A DNA stretch of 64,000 bases from Thalassospira profundimaris (GCF_003326795.1 NZ_JPWI01000007.1:124001-188000); one strand, 5' to 3'; shown: positions 9,443 through 19,029, numbered from the stretch's first letter. Numbers and translations: made by a program. Notes: generated from the sequence alone by a model not told the origin.

Positions 9443-10480
9443 ATGGAATACAGGCAACTGGGCCGGTCCGGCCTTCGGGTTCCCGCCCTTTCGCTCGGCA
9501 CGGGCACCTTTGGCGGACAAGGTCCGCTGTTTTCGAACTGGGGCACAACGGATGCCCGCGAAGCCGCATCCCTGATTGATATCTGCCTCGAACATGGGGC
9601 CAGTCTTTTTGACAGTGCCGATGTTTATTCCGATGGCGCATCCGAGACCGTTCTGGGTCAGGCGATCAAGGGACGGCGCGATCAGGTCATGATTTCAACC
9701 AAACTCGGCCTGCCGATGGGTCAGGGCCCCAATGACTATGGCACCGCGCGCAGCCGCCTGATTGCCGGGACCGAACAGGCACTGTCGCGCCTTGGCACCG
9801 ATTATATCGATCTGCTGCAACTTCACGCCTTTGACGCCCATACACCGATCGAGGAAGTTCTTGTTACCCTTGATGATCTGATCCGGGCCGGGAAAATCCG
9901 TTATATCGGGGTTTCAAACTTTGCCGGATGGCAGATCATGAAATCGCTTTCGATTGCTGAGCGCCACGGTCTGTCACGCTATGTTGCCAATCAGGTTTAT
10001 TATTCACTGGTTGGTCGGGATTACGAATGGGACCTGATGCCCCTTGGCGAGGATCAGGGACTTGGCGCACTGGTCTGGAGCCCGCTTGGCTGGGGACGGC
10101 TGACCGGCAAGATCAGCCGTAACAAACCCGCCCCGACCCAAAGCCGTTTGCATGAAACCAGTCAGTTCGGCCCGCCCGTCGATGACGCAAAACTTTATGA
10201 CATCATTGATGTTCTTGACGAGATCGCGGTCGAGACCGGCAAAACCGTTCCGCAGGTTGCCATTAACTGGCTGTTGCAACGCCCCACCGTTTCCTCGGTG
10301 ATTATCGGGGCACGCAATCAGCAACAGCTGATTGATAATCTTGGCGCAATCGGCTGGTCGCTCGACAAGGGTCAGATCGCCCGTCTTAACCGGGTCAGTG
10401 ATCGCACACCGCCCTATCCGCATTATCCCTATTACACGCAGGATGGCTTTGCGCTGCTTAATCCGCCTGCCCGACACTAG
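9443..10480 (+). CDS. Aldo/keto reductase
   Basis: NADPH-dependent reductase with a TIM-barrel fold. The ATG at 9443 is preceded by AGGAG at 9431-9435, so the longer in-frame reading from 9386 is not needed. The resulting 345 residues start MEYRQLGRSGLRVPALSLG, the standard family opening. Catalytic candidates are the Tyr in DSADVYSDG, the Lys in STKLG and the His in LQLHAF. GVSNFAGWQ and VIIGARNQQQL are further family motifs. The nearby divergent LysR regulator suggests induction by a substrate or stress, but the substrate is unknown. Confidence 0.93.
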   Translation: MEYRQLGRSGLRVPALSLGTGTFGGQGPLFSNWGTTDAREAASLIDICLEHGASLFDSADVYSDGASETVLGQAIKGRRDQVMISTKLGLPMGQGPNDYGTARSRLIAGTEQALSRLGTDYIDLLQLHAFDAHTPIEEVLVTLDDLIRAGKIRYIGVSNFAGWQIMKSLSIAERHGLSRYVANQVYYSLVGRDYEWDLMPLGEDQGLGALVWSPLGWGRLTGKISRNKPAPTQSRLHETSQFGPPVDDAKLYDIIDVLDEIAVETGKTVPQVAINWLLQRPTVSSVIIGARNQQQLIDNLGAIGWSLDKGQIARLNRVSDRTPPYPHYPYYTQDGFALLNPPARH

Positions 10481-10618
10481 GCCGTTTTCCCGGGTGATGA
10501 TCCCCACTCATGACCCGGGAGACCATTTAAAATTTGCCTGCACCATCAATTGATTGCATTTACCCGCCCCGGGTCGTTAGCATGGCCGCAACCCGCAACA
10601 AACAATCTGGGAATAGCC

Positions 10619-11107
10619 ATGAAACAGGCGCTTCGTAACTGCATTCTTTCTCCTTTGGGGACTTTTGGCCTGGCATTGATCATTGCAACACCCCTGACCC
10701 TGCCAAATGCCACAGAGGCGCAAGCAGCCGACAACGGCTCCACGAGCGCCGCCATAAGCGAAATGGATGCAGAACGCGGCAAGGACCTGTTTGCGGAGCG
10801 TGGCTGCGTGGTTTGTCATGCAGTCAACAATGTCGGGGGCGATATCGGCCCCGGACTTGATGCATCCAACATGAATATCGCGCGTGAACCGTTCGAGTTC
10901 TTTGCACGCATGTGGCGCGGTGCAGAATCAATGCTTCATCTGCAACAGGCCGACCTTGGCTATCAGATTGATTTTTCCGGACAGGACATCGCCGATATCT
11001 TTGCCTTTGTGCAGGATGGTGACATTCAGGAAAGCTTCACCGAAGAAGACCTGCCCGAACATATCCGCGAAATCATCGATAACGGTCCGTCGATCCCCAA
11101 AAACTGA
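10619..11107 (+). CDS. Secreted mono-heme cytochrome c
   Basis: The ATG at 10619 gives 162 residues with a Sec signal peptide ending near AEAQA-AD (about residue 36). A single CVVCH heme site follows at C63-C66-H67 (RGCVVCHAVN). A downstream Met in the RMWRGAESMLH segment may be the sixth ligand. The protein is a periplasmic class I-like electron carrier. No oxidase or dehydrogenase lies beside it, so its partner is not evident. A terminator follows. Confidence 0.88.
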   Translation: MKQALRNCILSPLGTFGLALIIATPLTLPNATEAQAADNGSTSAAISEMDAERGKDLFAERGCVVCHAVNNVGGDIGPGLDASNMNIAREPFEFFARMWRGAESMLHLQQADLGYQIDFSGQDIADIFAFVQDGDIQESFTEEDLPEHIREIIDNGPSIPKN

Positions 11108-11129
11108 TCAGTCCGCGATACAGACGGAC

Positions 11130-11164
11130 AAAAAGCCGCCCCTGTTGACCAAGGGCGGCTTTTT
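11130..11164 (+). terminator. Rho-independent terminator after cytochrome c
   Basis: Stem AAGCCGCCC (11133-11141) with GGGCGGCTT (11153-11161), followed by a T run. An A run precedes it, so it may also end the minus-strand der transcript. Confidence 0.85.
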
Positions 11165-11190
11165 CATGTGTTGAACAAGAAGTCCCGAAA

Positions 11191-12717
11191 CTAGCGTTTC
11201 TTTTTCTTCTTGGCATAAGGGTTATCACTGCTGCGCAGATAGATACGGATCGGAACGCCGGGCATGTCGAAATCTTCGCGCAAGCCATTGATCAGGTAAC
11301 GCGTATAGCTTTCGGGCAGTTCAGCCGCCTTGGAGCAGTTGATAAAGAAGCTTGGCGGACGCGATTTCGCCTGGGTCATATAGCGCAGGCGAATACGACG
11401 CCCCGAAATGACCGGCGGCAGATGCCGTTCGGTGGTTGCTTCCAGCCAGCGGTTAAGCTGTGAAGTCGGGATACGGCGGCTCCAGATATCGTGAAGATCA
11501 AGCACGGTTGGCATCAGGCTGTCGGTGCCGCGCCCGGTCAATGCCGAGAATGCCAAAACCGGAATACCCTTGGCCTGTGCAAAAGACGTATCAAGCTTGT
11601 CACGCAGGGCCTGCATCACTTCTGCCTTGTCGCGGACAGCATCCCACTTGTTGACCGCGATGATCAGGGCACGACCTTCTTCAAGTACCATACGGGCAAT
11701 CGTCAGGTCCTGCTTGTCCAGGGTATTGGTCGCATCAAGCATCAGAACAACGACCTGCGCATACCGGATGACGCGCAGGGTATCGGCAACCGAAAGCCGT
11801 TCGACACGGTCATCGATCTTTTTCTTGCGGCGCATACCCGCTGTATCGACCAGACGGATCGGACGACCTTCATAGGACCAGTCAACCGCAATCGAATCAC
11901 GGGTCAGGCCCGCCTGCGGGCCGGTCATCACACGATTTTCACCCAGAAGCTGGTTGAGAAGTGTGGATTTTCCTGCGTTCGGGCGACCAACGATTGCCAG
12001 CTGAATTTTCGAATTATCGCGCGATCCTTCGACGATCAGTTCACCATCTTCGTCTTCGTCATCTTCGTCAAATTCGATTTCAAAGGACGGGAAGACCTCG
12101 CCCTCGTCATCGGCAAAGCCATCTTCGTCAATCAGATCGTCGCTATCGTCATCTTCCAGACCAGCCGCCTCGGCCGCCGCTTCGCGGGCATGCTGTTTGG
12201 CGACACGTTCGCGGTCTTTCCATTCTTTCCAATGGGGTTCGAGCAAATCATACAGAAGCTCGATGCCAAGACCATGTTCGGCTGAAATTGGTGCGACATC
12301 GCCAAGACCAAGGCCATAGGCCTCGTAAAGACCCGGATCCTGATCCTTGCCTTCGTGTTTGTTGGCAATGACATAGACCGGTTTATGGCGCTTGCGCAGC
12401 CAGTCGGCAAAATGGTTATCAAGCGGGGTCAGGCCTGCACGGGCATCGATCAGGAACAGCGCAACATCGCATTCCTCGAACGCCTTCTCGCTTTGCTGGC
12501 GCATCATGCCTTCGACCGAATCATCGAATGCTTCTTCCAGACCGGCGGTATCGATAATGTCGAACGACATATCTCCCAGACGCGCCTTTCCATAGCGGCG
12601 ATCACGGGTCACGCCAGGCTGGTCGTCCACCAAAGCCAGCTTTTTGCCGACCAGACGGTTAAACAGGGTCGACTTCCCGACATTGGGGCGACCGATAATG
12701 GCAACTTTAAGCGACAT
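11191..12717 (-). CDS. der: Ribosome-associated GTPase Der (EngA)
   Basis: Essential GTPase with two tandem G domains, needed for 50S ribosomal subunit maturation. Both P-loops are visible, GRPNVGKS near residue 9 and GRPNAGKS near residue 245, each with its DTAG and NKxD motifs. The C-terminal KH-like domain ends in a basic KKKKKR tail. The protein is 508 residues, longer than the usual ~440-490, because the linker between the G domains carries a strongly acidic insert (about residues 188-235, rich in Asp/Glu). It is last in the yfgM-bamB-der order, which is conserved in many proteobacteria. Confidence 0.97.
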   Translation of the reverse strand: MSLKVAIIGRPNVGKSTLFNRLVGKKLALVDDQPGVTRDRRYGKARLGDMSFDIIDTAGLEEAFDDSVEGMMRQQSEKAFEECDVALFLIDARAGLTPLDNHFADWLRKRHKPVYVIANKHEGKDQDPGLYEAYGLGLGDVAPISAEHGLGIELLYDLLEPHWKEWKDRERVAKQHAREAAAEAAGLEDDDSDDLIDEDGFADDEGEVFPSFEIEFDEDDEDEDGELIVEGSRDNSKIQLAIVGRPNAGKSTLLNQLLGENRVMTGPQAGLTRDSIAVDWSYEGRPIRLVDTAGMRRKKKIDDRVERLSVADTLRVIRYAQVVVLMLDATNTLDKQDLTIARMVLEEGRALIIAVNKWDAVRDKAEVMQALRDKLDTSFAQAKGIPVLAFSALTGRGTDSLMPTVLDLHDIWSRRIPTSQLNRWLEATTERHLPPVISGRRIRLRYMTQAKSRPPSFFINCSKAAELPESYTRYLINGLREDFDMPGVPIRIYLRSSDNPYAKKKKKR

Positions 12718-12749
12718 CTGACTTTCAGACTCTCGTTATAAAAGGCGTT

Positions 12750-12807
12750 ATGCGCCGACGGCTTTCACTGCCCTCGGCGCATCGCAAATCCTGCAAGGAA
12801 ACCTTGC
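12750..12807. other. Tandem hairpins between bamB and der
   Basis: Two perfect inverted repeats lie in the 117-bp gap. One is ATGCGCCGA (12750-12758) with TCGGCGCAT (12774-12782). The other is GCAAGG-AAA-CCTTGC (12793-12807). Neither is followed by a clean T run in the minus (transcript) direction, so they look more like mRNA-processing or attenuating structures than a full terminator. Confidence 0.5.
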
Positions 12808-12834
12808 GAAAAACTCTATGTTCGAACTGACTGA

Positions 12835-14169
12835 TCAGCGATATGCGATTAGATCGGCATCCGCAGTCAGGAAGTAAAGGCTGTCACCCGCAACCGATGG
12901 CGGCAATGTGATCGGCCCGGATACCTCATCCTTGCCGAGAATGTCACCGCTATAAGGGGAAACAGTCATCACTTCGCCCTGCTCGTTACCTACGATCAAC
13001 CTGTCACCGACCAGTACCGGACCTGTCCAGACAATCGGCTCTTCCTGGTCTTCGGGATCGACAAAACGTGGCAGAACCGTCACCCATTTAACCTGTCCGG
13101 TCTTCCGACGCAAGGCAATCAGATCATTTGTGTTGGTTAGCAGGTATACGTAATCGCCGGCCACCCATGGCGACTGGATGCCACCGGCCTCCAGTTCCCA
13201 GACCCGATAGCCGGTACGAAGATCAATCGCAACGGTCAGACCGGAGTTACTTGTCGCAATCACAAGATCATCATCAATGACCGGAAGACCGCGAATATCG
13301 GCGATTGCCGACACCGCATCGGTACGTCCTGCACCAGCCAGTGCATCCGACCAGATCACCTGACCGTTTTCAACACGAAGGGCATAAATCTCGCCCGTCG
13401 AATAGGCCGAAATCACCACACCCTGATCAACCGCCGGGCTTGCACCACCGATAAAGGATGCGCCTTCGGCTGCACCACGATGGTTCCAAAGCGTTTCACC
13501 GGTCATCGCATTGAGCGCGATGGTCTGGTTATCAATGGTAATGGCAAAGACACGACCACCGCGCACTGTCGGCGCCGAACGCATCGGTGCACTGACCTGG
13601 CTGCGCCACAGAACCTTGGCACTTGGTGCATCAATGGCAACGATCTCGGCAAAGCCGGTGGTGGCATAGATGATCCCGCGCTCATAGGCCAGACCACCGC
13701 CAAGAAGCGTGCTGTCCTCTTCGTCTTCGGGCGCCAGTTCAAGTGACCAGATTCGTTTGCCGTTATTGGCAGCAAAGGCACGCACTTCGGCACTGGCATC
13801 AATGGTAAAGATCACACCGCGCGCAATGATCGCCTGATTAAGCAAAAGGTTGTCATCCATTGACCCCTCGCCGATATCAATCGACCAGTCCTGCTTGAGA
13901 ACGTCATTATCCAGACCGACATGATGCAGGGCATGGCTCGGATAGCCGCCATTCTGCGGCCAGTCGACCATCGGTTCGGGTTCGGGAAGGATCACACGCT
14001 GGTCAGACAGTTCGACATCGGGTTGAACTGTGCTTTGCAGGGCAAGAACCGAAATGCGTTCACCCGGCAATGGCGGTTCTTCTTCGCCACCAAGCCAACC
14101 CGAACACCCGGCCAAAAGGCCTGTCATTCCCATTACGCACAGAACTGACTTAATACCGCGTGTGGTCAA
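12835..14169 (-). CDS. bamB: Outer membrane assembly lipoprotein BamB
   Basis: Lipoprotein subunit of the BAM complex, which inserts beta-barrel proteins into the outer membrane. The 444 residues begin with a lipoprotein signal whose lipobox LLAGC places the lipidated Cys at about residue 22. An eight-bladed PQQ-like beta-propeller follows, with repeated blades ending in patterns such as GKRIWSLEL, AKVLWRSQV, GETLWNHRG and GYRVWELEA. It lies between yfgM-like and der, the classic genomic position. Confidence 0.94.
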   Translation of the reverse strand: MTTRGIKSVLCVMGMTGLLAGCSGWLGGEEEPPLPGERISVLALQSTVQPDVELSDQRVILPEPEPMVDWPQNGGYPSHALHHVGLDNDVLKQDWSIDIGEGSMDDNLLLNQAIIARGVIFTIDASAEVRAFAANNGKRIWSLELAPEDEEDSTLLGGGLAYERGIIYATTGFAEIVAIDAPSAKVLWRSQVSAPMRSAPTVRGGRVFAITIDNQTIALNAMTGETLWNHRGAAEGASFIGGASPAVDQGVVISAYSTGEIYALRVENGQVIWSDALAGAGRTDAVSAIADIRGLPVIDDDLVIATSNSGLTVAIDLRTGYRVWELEAGGIQSPWVAGDYVYLLTNTNDLIALRRKTGQVKWVTVLPRFVDPEDQEEPIVWTGPVLVGDRLIVGNEQGEVMTVSPYSGDILGKDEVSGPITLPPSVAGDSLYFLTADADLIAYR

Positions 14170-14240
14170 AACCGTTTCCCCTGATTCAAGCTGTCGTCAC
14201 GGTGGCCGGGTTTGTTCCCGGCCATCCTGTCTGGACCTTG

Positions 14241-14891
14241 TTAGGCACCAACGGCCTTGAGAAGTTCACTTGCGCGTGCGCGCATGCCTGACGGTGCTTC
14301 ATTGTCATCGGCAATTTCCGTCAGAAGCGGTTTGGCTGCATCAACTTCACCCGAGGCAACATGCAGCAAGGCAATCATCTCACGCGCTGAATAGTACCAG
14401 GCGTTTTCCGGAACCGCGATCGGTTGAAGACGCGTGATCAGGTCCTTGGCATTGGTTTCATTTGCGCTGTTCATCGCAATTTGAACCACGGCAAGATCAC
14501 GGTAAACGTCATCAATTTCGGAGTTGCCAGCAATCGCTTCAAGTTCGGTTACTGCGGACGGAACGGCACCGGCACGCAGGTAAACTGCGGCTTTCTGGAA
14601 ATGACCAAGGGCAACAAAACCGGCATTTCCGTCGGCAATAATCGCATCAAGCGCCTCGAGCGCGGCATCCTGTTTGTCGTCACCTGCATTTGCCAGTTCG
14701 ACAGCATTGGCAAGGCGGGTGCCATTTTCGATGCTGGTGGTGTGTTCATAAGTTTTCCAGCCTTCACGACCGGCAACCCCCAACACAATCACAGCAGCAG
14801 TGCCGATGACATATTTCCCGTATTTGCGCCACAGTTCTTCTGTGCGTTCGCGCTTCAGGTCTTCTTCGACTTCCTGGAAAATATCAACCAC
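14241..14891 (-). CDS. YfgM-like tetratricopeptide membrane protein
   Basis: The 216-residue protein has a short cytoplasmic N-terminus (MVDIFQEVEEDLKRERTEEL), one membrane segment (about residues 28-42, YVIGTAAVIVLGVAG) and a periplasmic TPR-like region (residues ~50-216). This is the YfgM/TPR_21 architecture. E. coli YfgM is an ancillary SecYEG/PpiD-associated protein encoded just upstream of bamB and der, as here. Family assignment rests on topology and gene order. Confidence 0.85.
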   Translation of the reverse strand: MVDIFQEVEEDLKRERTEELWRKYGKYVIGTAAVIVLGVAGREGWKTYEHTTSIENGTRLANAVELANAGDDKQDAALEALDAIIADGNAGFVALGHFQKAAVYLRAGAVPSAVTELEAIAGNSEIDDVYRDLAVVQIAMNSANETNAKDLITRLQPIAVPENAWYYSAREMIALLHVASGEVDAAKPLLTEIADDNEAPSGMRARASELLKAVGA

Positions 14892-15424
14892 GAAAACGGC
14901 TCCAATCCGGTCACAATAAAGCGGGCAACCTGCCCGCTTATCTGAATTAATTCTGGCAAGGATTTAACGCGCCAGCACGTACAGGGTCAAGTCTGCTCGA
15001 AGCCAAACCCGGCAATCGGCCAATTATTTTGCCCGATTGCGGCTATATGGCCGGCATGAAGCAGGTATCTGGCCTGTATCTGGCCAGTGCAAAGCTTGTT
15101 TCCGTACTTTTTCATCCAGCAGTTAAGTCCGCATTTTGGGCAAAATCGGGGCAAATTTACCGATGCAGGGAAAGAATTGCCTGTTCCCGCGGACCGATCA
15201 GGCGGATTTAAACCGGTTTGAAAGATTTTCCACACATCATCAGCACCATAAAATGATCAGCGAAAAGCTCCAAAACGACTGAAAACAAACCTAACCCTGC
15301 CCATATGACAAGAACAGGGACAGATGACGACAAATCCGGCACGGGGCTTGCTTTGTTAACAGTCAAGGGAACAGATTTCACAATGCTATCGGTCAAAATT
15401 GCCCGGTAGATGGACGGAGACACC
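14892..15424. other. 533-bp non-coding region
   Basis: Divergent gap between the yfgM-like gene and the small lipoprotein gene. I see no convincing gene: the short open frames have no ribosome binding site and no recognisable protein. It must hold the promoter of the yfgM-bamB-der unit at its left end and that of the lipoprotein at its right end, but no clear -10/-35 pair stands out. Confidence 0.5.
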
Positions 15425-15850
15425 ATGGAACGTCGTCAGAAAGTGTATAGCCGGCATGATGCCAAGCGTGTCATTCGACAACGTATTCTGGCCGGGCTGT
15501 TTGCAACATTGTTGGGAACCGGCGTTTCTGGCTGCAGCACCACAATGTCTGACATTGCCGGAACCAGCATCTTTACAGGCGGGGAATGGTATCTGGCCTT
15601 TGACGTTGTCAGTATCATCAATACCGACAAAACCCTGATTGACCATGTGGTGTCGCTTTCGACCGGTCAGGATTGCTCAACCATCCGCAAGCTTGACGGC
15701 AAATCCTATTGCAAAAAGGATCCGGTCCCCGAAACCCCGCTTTATTGCTATCGTACGCTGGCAGCCGTCAATTGCTATCGCACGCCTGACCCCTATAATA
15801 CCGGGGCACAAACCGTTGACTGGCCGCCGACGAGATCACGCAGCCTTTAA
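15425..15850 (+). CDS. Small Cys-rich lipoprotein of unknown function
   Basis: Start at ATG 15425, chosen because GGAG lies at 15416-15419; an ATG at 15410 would overlap that site. The product is 141 residues: a basic N-terminus, a hydrophobic stretch ending in the lipobox VSGC (Cys about residue 36), then a short periplasmic domain with four further Cys residues (QDCSTI, SYCKK, YCYRT, NCYRT). Two CYRT repeats are notable. No family recognised. Confidence 0.7.
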   Translation: MERRQKVYSRHDAKRVIRQRILAGLFATLLGTGVSGCSTTMSDIAGTSIFTGGEWYLAFDVVSIINTDKTLIDHVVSLSTGQDCSTIRKLDGKSYCKKDPVPETPLYCYRTLAAVNCYRTPDPYNTGAQTVDWPPTRSRSL

Positions 15851-16021
15851 CAGCCAATCACCTGATTTTCCTATGATATTCAAACCGGTCACACGCGTTG
15901 TGAACCGGTTCATGCCCATTGAAACTTGAGACGAAAGTCAATCCGCGCTACCGTGTCATATGGCTGTCATGTTCTGCTTTCAGGTCAGGGCAACCAGACG
16001 ATCACATTGTCGGAGAATGAC

Positions 16022-16378
16022 ATGGGAACACTGTTCGATTTGGCAAAATATCGCAAAGCCAAAAGCTTTGTACATTTTGACCGGTCCGAACTGATGCGGC
16101 TCATGAATACCTATTCCCGCCAGGTTGCAAGTGGTGCCTGGCGCGACTACGCGATTGACCATCTTGACGGCATGGCAATGTTTTCGATTTTCCGTTCCAC
16201 GCATGAAACACCGCTTTTCACCGTGATCAAGCTGGGCAGCGAACACAAGAATGCCGGACAATATCTGGCACTTCATAGTGGCGAGCGAATCAAGCAAAGT
16301 TCTGATATCACCAACGTTCTTGAGGCCATCGAAAAGCGCGCGCGTAAAGTCGTCCCGCTGTTTAAAAACAATTCCTGA
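16022..16378 (+). CDS. DUF2794 domain protein
   Basis: Start ATG at 16022 gives 118 residues. The sequence (FDRSELMRLMNTYSRQVASG, WRDYAIDHLDGMAMFSIFRS) matches what I recall of the alphaproteobacterial DUF2794 family, small cytoplasmic proteins of unknown function. An in-frame upstream reading to 15926 has no supporting similarity or ribosome site. It is followed 23 bp later by the Sel1-repeat protein gene. Confidence 0.8.
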   Translation: MGTLFDLAKYRKAKSFVHFDRSELMRLMNTYSRQVASGAWRDYAIDHLDGMAMFSIFRSTHETPLFTVIKLGSEHKNAGQYLALHSGERIKQSSDITNVLEAIEKRARKVVPLFKNNS

Positions 16379-16401
16379 TTACAAAAAAAGCGGACAAAAA
16401 A

Positions 16402-17178
16402 GTGCGTCTCCCTGTTTCGACTGCCATCAGGCTCGCAACATTTGCGGCCCTGATCAGCTCAGCCTTCTTGCTGGCCCTTACGCCTACCCCCGCCCAAGCC
16501 AGCAAAATGAGCCGCGAATATCAGACCGGCTATTACGCCTATCAGTCCGGGGACTTCAGCGAAGCCAGACAGCAGTGGGAAATCGCAGCCCTGAATGATG
16601 ACCCTTATGCACAATATGCGCTGGGACTTTTGAACTATCGCGGAGACATGGGACGCCCCGATTATCCGGAAGCCGTCAAATGGTTTCAAAAGGCCGCGCG
16701 CGCCAATCATAGCGGCGCGATCTATTATATCGGGCTTTTGTATTACAACGGGCACGGCGTGAATTATGACCAATTCCGCACCACTGAATATTTCAAGCGC
16801 GCCTTGCAAGCTGATCCCGGAAACGGGGATGCTGCCTTTCTGACTGGCACGCAATATTTCCACGGGCGCGGTGTGCGTCAGAACTTTGTAGAAGCGGCCC
16901 ACTATTTCGAACTTGGCGCAAAGGCCGACAATCACGCCGCCCAGTTCATGTATGGCGCCCTGCTTGAACGCGGCTGGGGGCAGGAAGAAAACCAGGCAGA
17001 AGCCTATTACTGGCTAAGGCGCGCCACACTTGGCCCGATCACCTTGCCGCCGGGCCTGAACCTTGAAACCCCGATGGACCCGATGGCCGCGGTCTCGGCA
17101 CTTGAAGCCCGCCTGCGTCCTGAGGAAATCACGCGCATCGACAAACGTCTTCAGACGGAAGGATTCATTCCAAATTAA
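16402..17178 (+). CDS. Secreted Sel1-repeat protein
   Basis: The GTG start at 16402 gives 258 residues. A Sec signal peptide (cleavage near AQA-SKM, about residue 33) is followed by four Sel1-like TPR repeats (for example YAQYALGLLNYRGDMG, GAIYYIGLLYYNGHGV, AAFLTGTQYFHGRGV and AAQFMYGALLERGWG). Such periplasmic repeat proteins act as protein-interaction scaffolds. Its partner is not evident from the neighbours. Confidence 0.85.
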   Translation: MRLPVSTAIRLATFAALISSAFLLALTPTPAQASKMSREYQTGYYAYQSGDFSEARQQWEIAALNDDPYAQYALGLLNYRGDMGRPDYPEAVKWFQKAARANHSGAIYYIGLLYYNGHGVNYDQFRTTEYFKRALQADPGNGDAAFLTGTQYFHGRGVRQNFVEAAHYFELGAKADNHAAQFMYGALLERGWGQEENQAEAYYWLRRATLGPITLPPGLNLETPMDPMAAVSALEARLRPEEITRIDKRLQTEGFIPN

Positions 17179-17203
17179 AAGGCCGCATCATGCGGCCTTA
17201 AAA
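17178..17203. terminator. Hairpin terminator between Sel1 gene and fliN
   Basis: Perfect stem AAGGCCGCA-TCA-TGCGGCCTT (17179-17199) between two convergent genes. Short A/T flanks allow function for both strands. Confidence 0.7.
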
Positions 17204-17240
17204 CTTCTATCCCGTGCCTGTCTGTCTGGCAGTATCGCGT

Positions 17241-17543
17241 CTAATGATGGGTCTCGATGATTGTGCCGGTCTTGACCACTTCGGTAATCGTCACACCAAG
17301 ATTTTCGTCCACCACCACCAGCTCGCCACGCGCAACCAGCCGGTTATTGACATAGATATCAACGGGTTCCCCAACCCGACGGTCAAGTTCAAGAACCGCA
17401 CCACGGGTCAGACGCATCAATTGCGCGACCTGAATCTGGCTTTTGCCAATCACCGTCGAAACGCGCACCGGCACGTCATAGGCCGCACCAATTTCTGATG
17501 CACCATGTCGCTTGGAAAACGGGTCTTTATCGTCAACAGCCAT
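17241..17543 (-). CDS. fliN: Flagellar motor switch protein FliN
   Basis: The 100-residue protein has a single SpoA/C-ring domain (VRVSTVIGKSQIQVAQLMRL, GEPVDIYVNNRLVARGE, VVVDENLGVTITEVV), the standard FliN shape. FliN forms the lower part of the flagellar C-ring and binds CheY-P and export proteins. No other flagellar gene lies in the window, so this fliN is separated from any fliGM cluster. The homologous SpoA domain of type III secretion (SctQ) is an alternative, but no secretion genes are nearby. Confidence 0.85.
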   Translation of the reverse strand: MAVDDKDPFSKRHGASEIGAAYDVPVRVSTVIGKSQIQVAQLMRLTRGAVLELDRRVGEPVDIYVNNRLVARGELVVVDENLGVTITEVVKTGTIIETHH

Positions 17544-17690
17544 GATTTAGCGCCATCCGGTCTGGTCGAAGGAATCGGGAACCTTGAATTATAAAGGTTA
17601 GCTTTGAAAAAAGTGTTAGCAAGCCCAATCTCTTAAAAATTGTCAGATCGCCAAAATGTATCGACACAATTTCACTGTAGTTTTTTGTAT

Positions 17691-17696
17691 TATAAT
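17691..17696 (+). promoter_or_regulatory. Possible -10 box before the PLP enzyme gene
   Basis: A TATAAT hexamer lies in an AT-rich gap 72 bp before the start at 17769. No good -35 sits at the usual distance, so this is a weak call. Confidence 0.3.
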
Positions 17697-17768
17697 CCCC
17701 TACACAAGTGCCCATTCGCGATTTTCATGATCGCCATGATGTGATCCAACCTGACGCCAGGATGTTAA

Positions 17769-18881
17769 ATGACATATGACCGCCAATGGGTGGCTGACGC
17801 CATCAGCAAGATCGAAGCTGATTTCAACCGGTCGGCAGACACCCACCTGATCCGCCTTGATCTGCCGAAACTTGACGGGATTGGCTTGTATCTTAAAGAT
17901 GAGTCGACCCATCCTTCTGGCAGTCTCAAGCACCGTCTGGCGCGCTCGCTGTTTCTCTATGGCCTGTGCAACGGCTGGATCACCAGGGACACGCCGGTTA
18001 TCGAGGCATCAAGCGGATCAACCGCCGTGTCAGAGGCCTATTTCGCACGCCTGCTTGGCCTGCGTTTTATCGCCGTGATGCCGAAATCGACCTCGCAACA
18101 GAAAATCGACCAGATCGCATTTTATGGCGGTGAAAGCCATCTGGTAGATCACAGCGGTCAGATCTATGAAGAATCCCAACGCCTGGCGCGCGAACTTGAC
18201 GGCCATTACATGGACCAGTTCACCTATGCCGAGCGCGCAACCGACTGGCGCGGCAATAACAACATTGCCGAAAGCATCTTTGATCAGCTTAAACGTGAAC
18301 CCCATCCGGTTCCGCGCTGGGTTGTCGTCGGTGCGGGTACGGGCGGCACATCATCGACCATCGGTCGCTATGTCCGTTATGGCCGGACATTGGGGCAAGG
18401 CTGCGAGCTTTGCGTGGCGGATCCGGAAAACTCGGTCTTTTATGATGCGTATGAAACCGGCGACTGTTCGGTGACCGGCACCAAGGGATCGCGCGTCGAG
18501 GGCATTGGCCGTCCCCGTGTCGAGCCAAGCTTCAATCCGACCGTTGTCGATCGCATGTATCGCATTCCCGATGCCGCAAGCTTTGCCGCCCTGCATTATC
18601 TTGAACGTCATCTTGGCCGTCGCTGCGGCGGGTCAACCGGCACCAACCTGATTGCCACCCTGTCGCTGATCACGGAAATGAAAAAGGCCGGGCAAACCGG
18701 ATCGGTCGTGACCTTGTTGTGTGATGGCGGGGATCGCTATTGCGACACCTATTACAATCCGGAATGGATCAAGGCACAGAATATCGACCTCGCCCCCTGG
18801 ACATCAGCACTTGAACAGTTTGATGCGACCGGGCTTCTTGACATGCCGCTAGATCACAAGACCGGGTATCGCAAAGCCTGA
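17769..18881 (+). CDS. PLP-dependent cysteine synthase-like enzyme
   Basis: The 370-residue protein is a fold-type II PLP enzyme of the cysteine synthase/cystathionine beta-synthase superfamily. K54 in PSGSLKHR is the Schiff-base lysine. [13 protein letters not shown] is the substrate loop and [13 protein letters not shown] is the phosphate-binding glycine loop. Its length and the extended C-terminus resemble bacterial and yeast enzymes described as L-cysteine desulfhydrases (Cds1-like) rather than CysK/CysM. No serine acetyltransferase is adjacent. Sulfide-forming or detoxifying activity is an inference. A terminator follows. Confidence 0.82.
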   Translation: MTYDRQWVADAISKIEADFNRSADTHLIRLDLPKLDGIGLYLKDESTHPSGSLKHRLARSLFLYGLCNGWITRDTPVIEASSGSTAVSEAYFARLLGLRFIAVMPKSTSQQKIDQIAFYGGESHLVDHSGQIYEESQRLARELDGHYMDQFTYAERATDWRGNNNIAESIFDQLKREPHPVPRWVVVGAGTGGTSSTIGRYVRYGRTLGQGCELCVADPENSVFYDAYETGDCSVTGTKGSRVEGIGRPRVEPSFNPTVVDRMYRIPDAASFAALHYLERHLGRRCGGSTGTNLIATLSLITEMKKAGQTGSVVTLLCDGGDRYCDTYYNPEWIKAQNIDLAPWTSALEQFDATGLLDMPLDHKTGYRKA

Positions 18882-18911
18882 CAGGCTCCAGCCGTTTCCT
18901 GAATTCAAATT

Positions 18912-18947
18912 AAGGCCGGGTGATCACATACCCGGCCTTTTGCTTTT
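18912..18947 (+). terminator. Terminator after PLP enzyme gene
   Basis: Stem AAGGCCGGG (18912-18920) with CCCGGCCTT (18931-18939), followed by a T-rich stretch. Confidence 0.85.
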
Positions 18948-19029
18948 GTCCAGACCCGGTTTACCCGTTTCTCACAGCTTCATTGTCTCACCGTCGGAAT
19001 GCATCGGAGTGATTTAAACGAGGCATGAC

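Noticed and set aside
15029-15211. 60-codon frame in the yfgM-lipoprotein gap
   Set aside because: No ribosome binding site and no recognisable protein.
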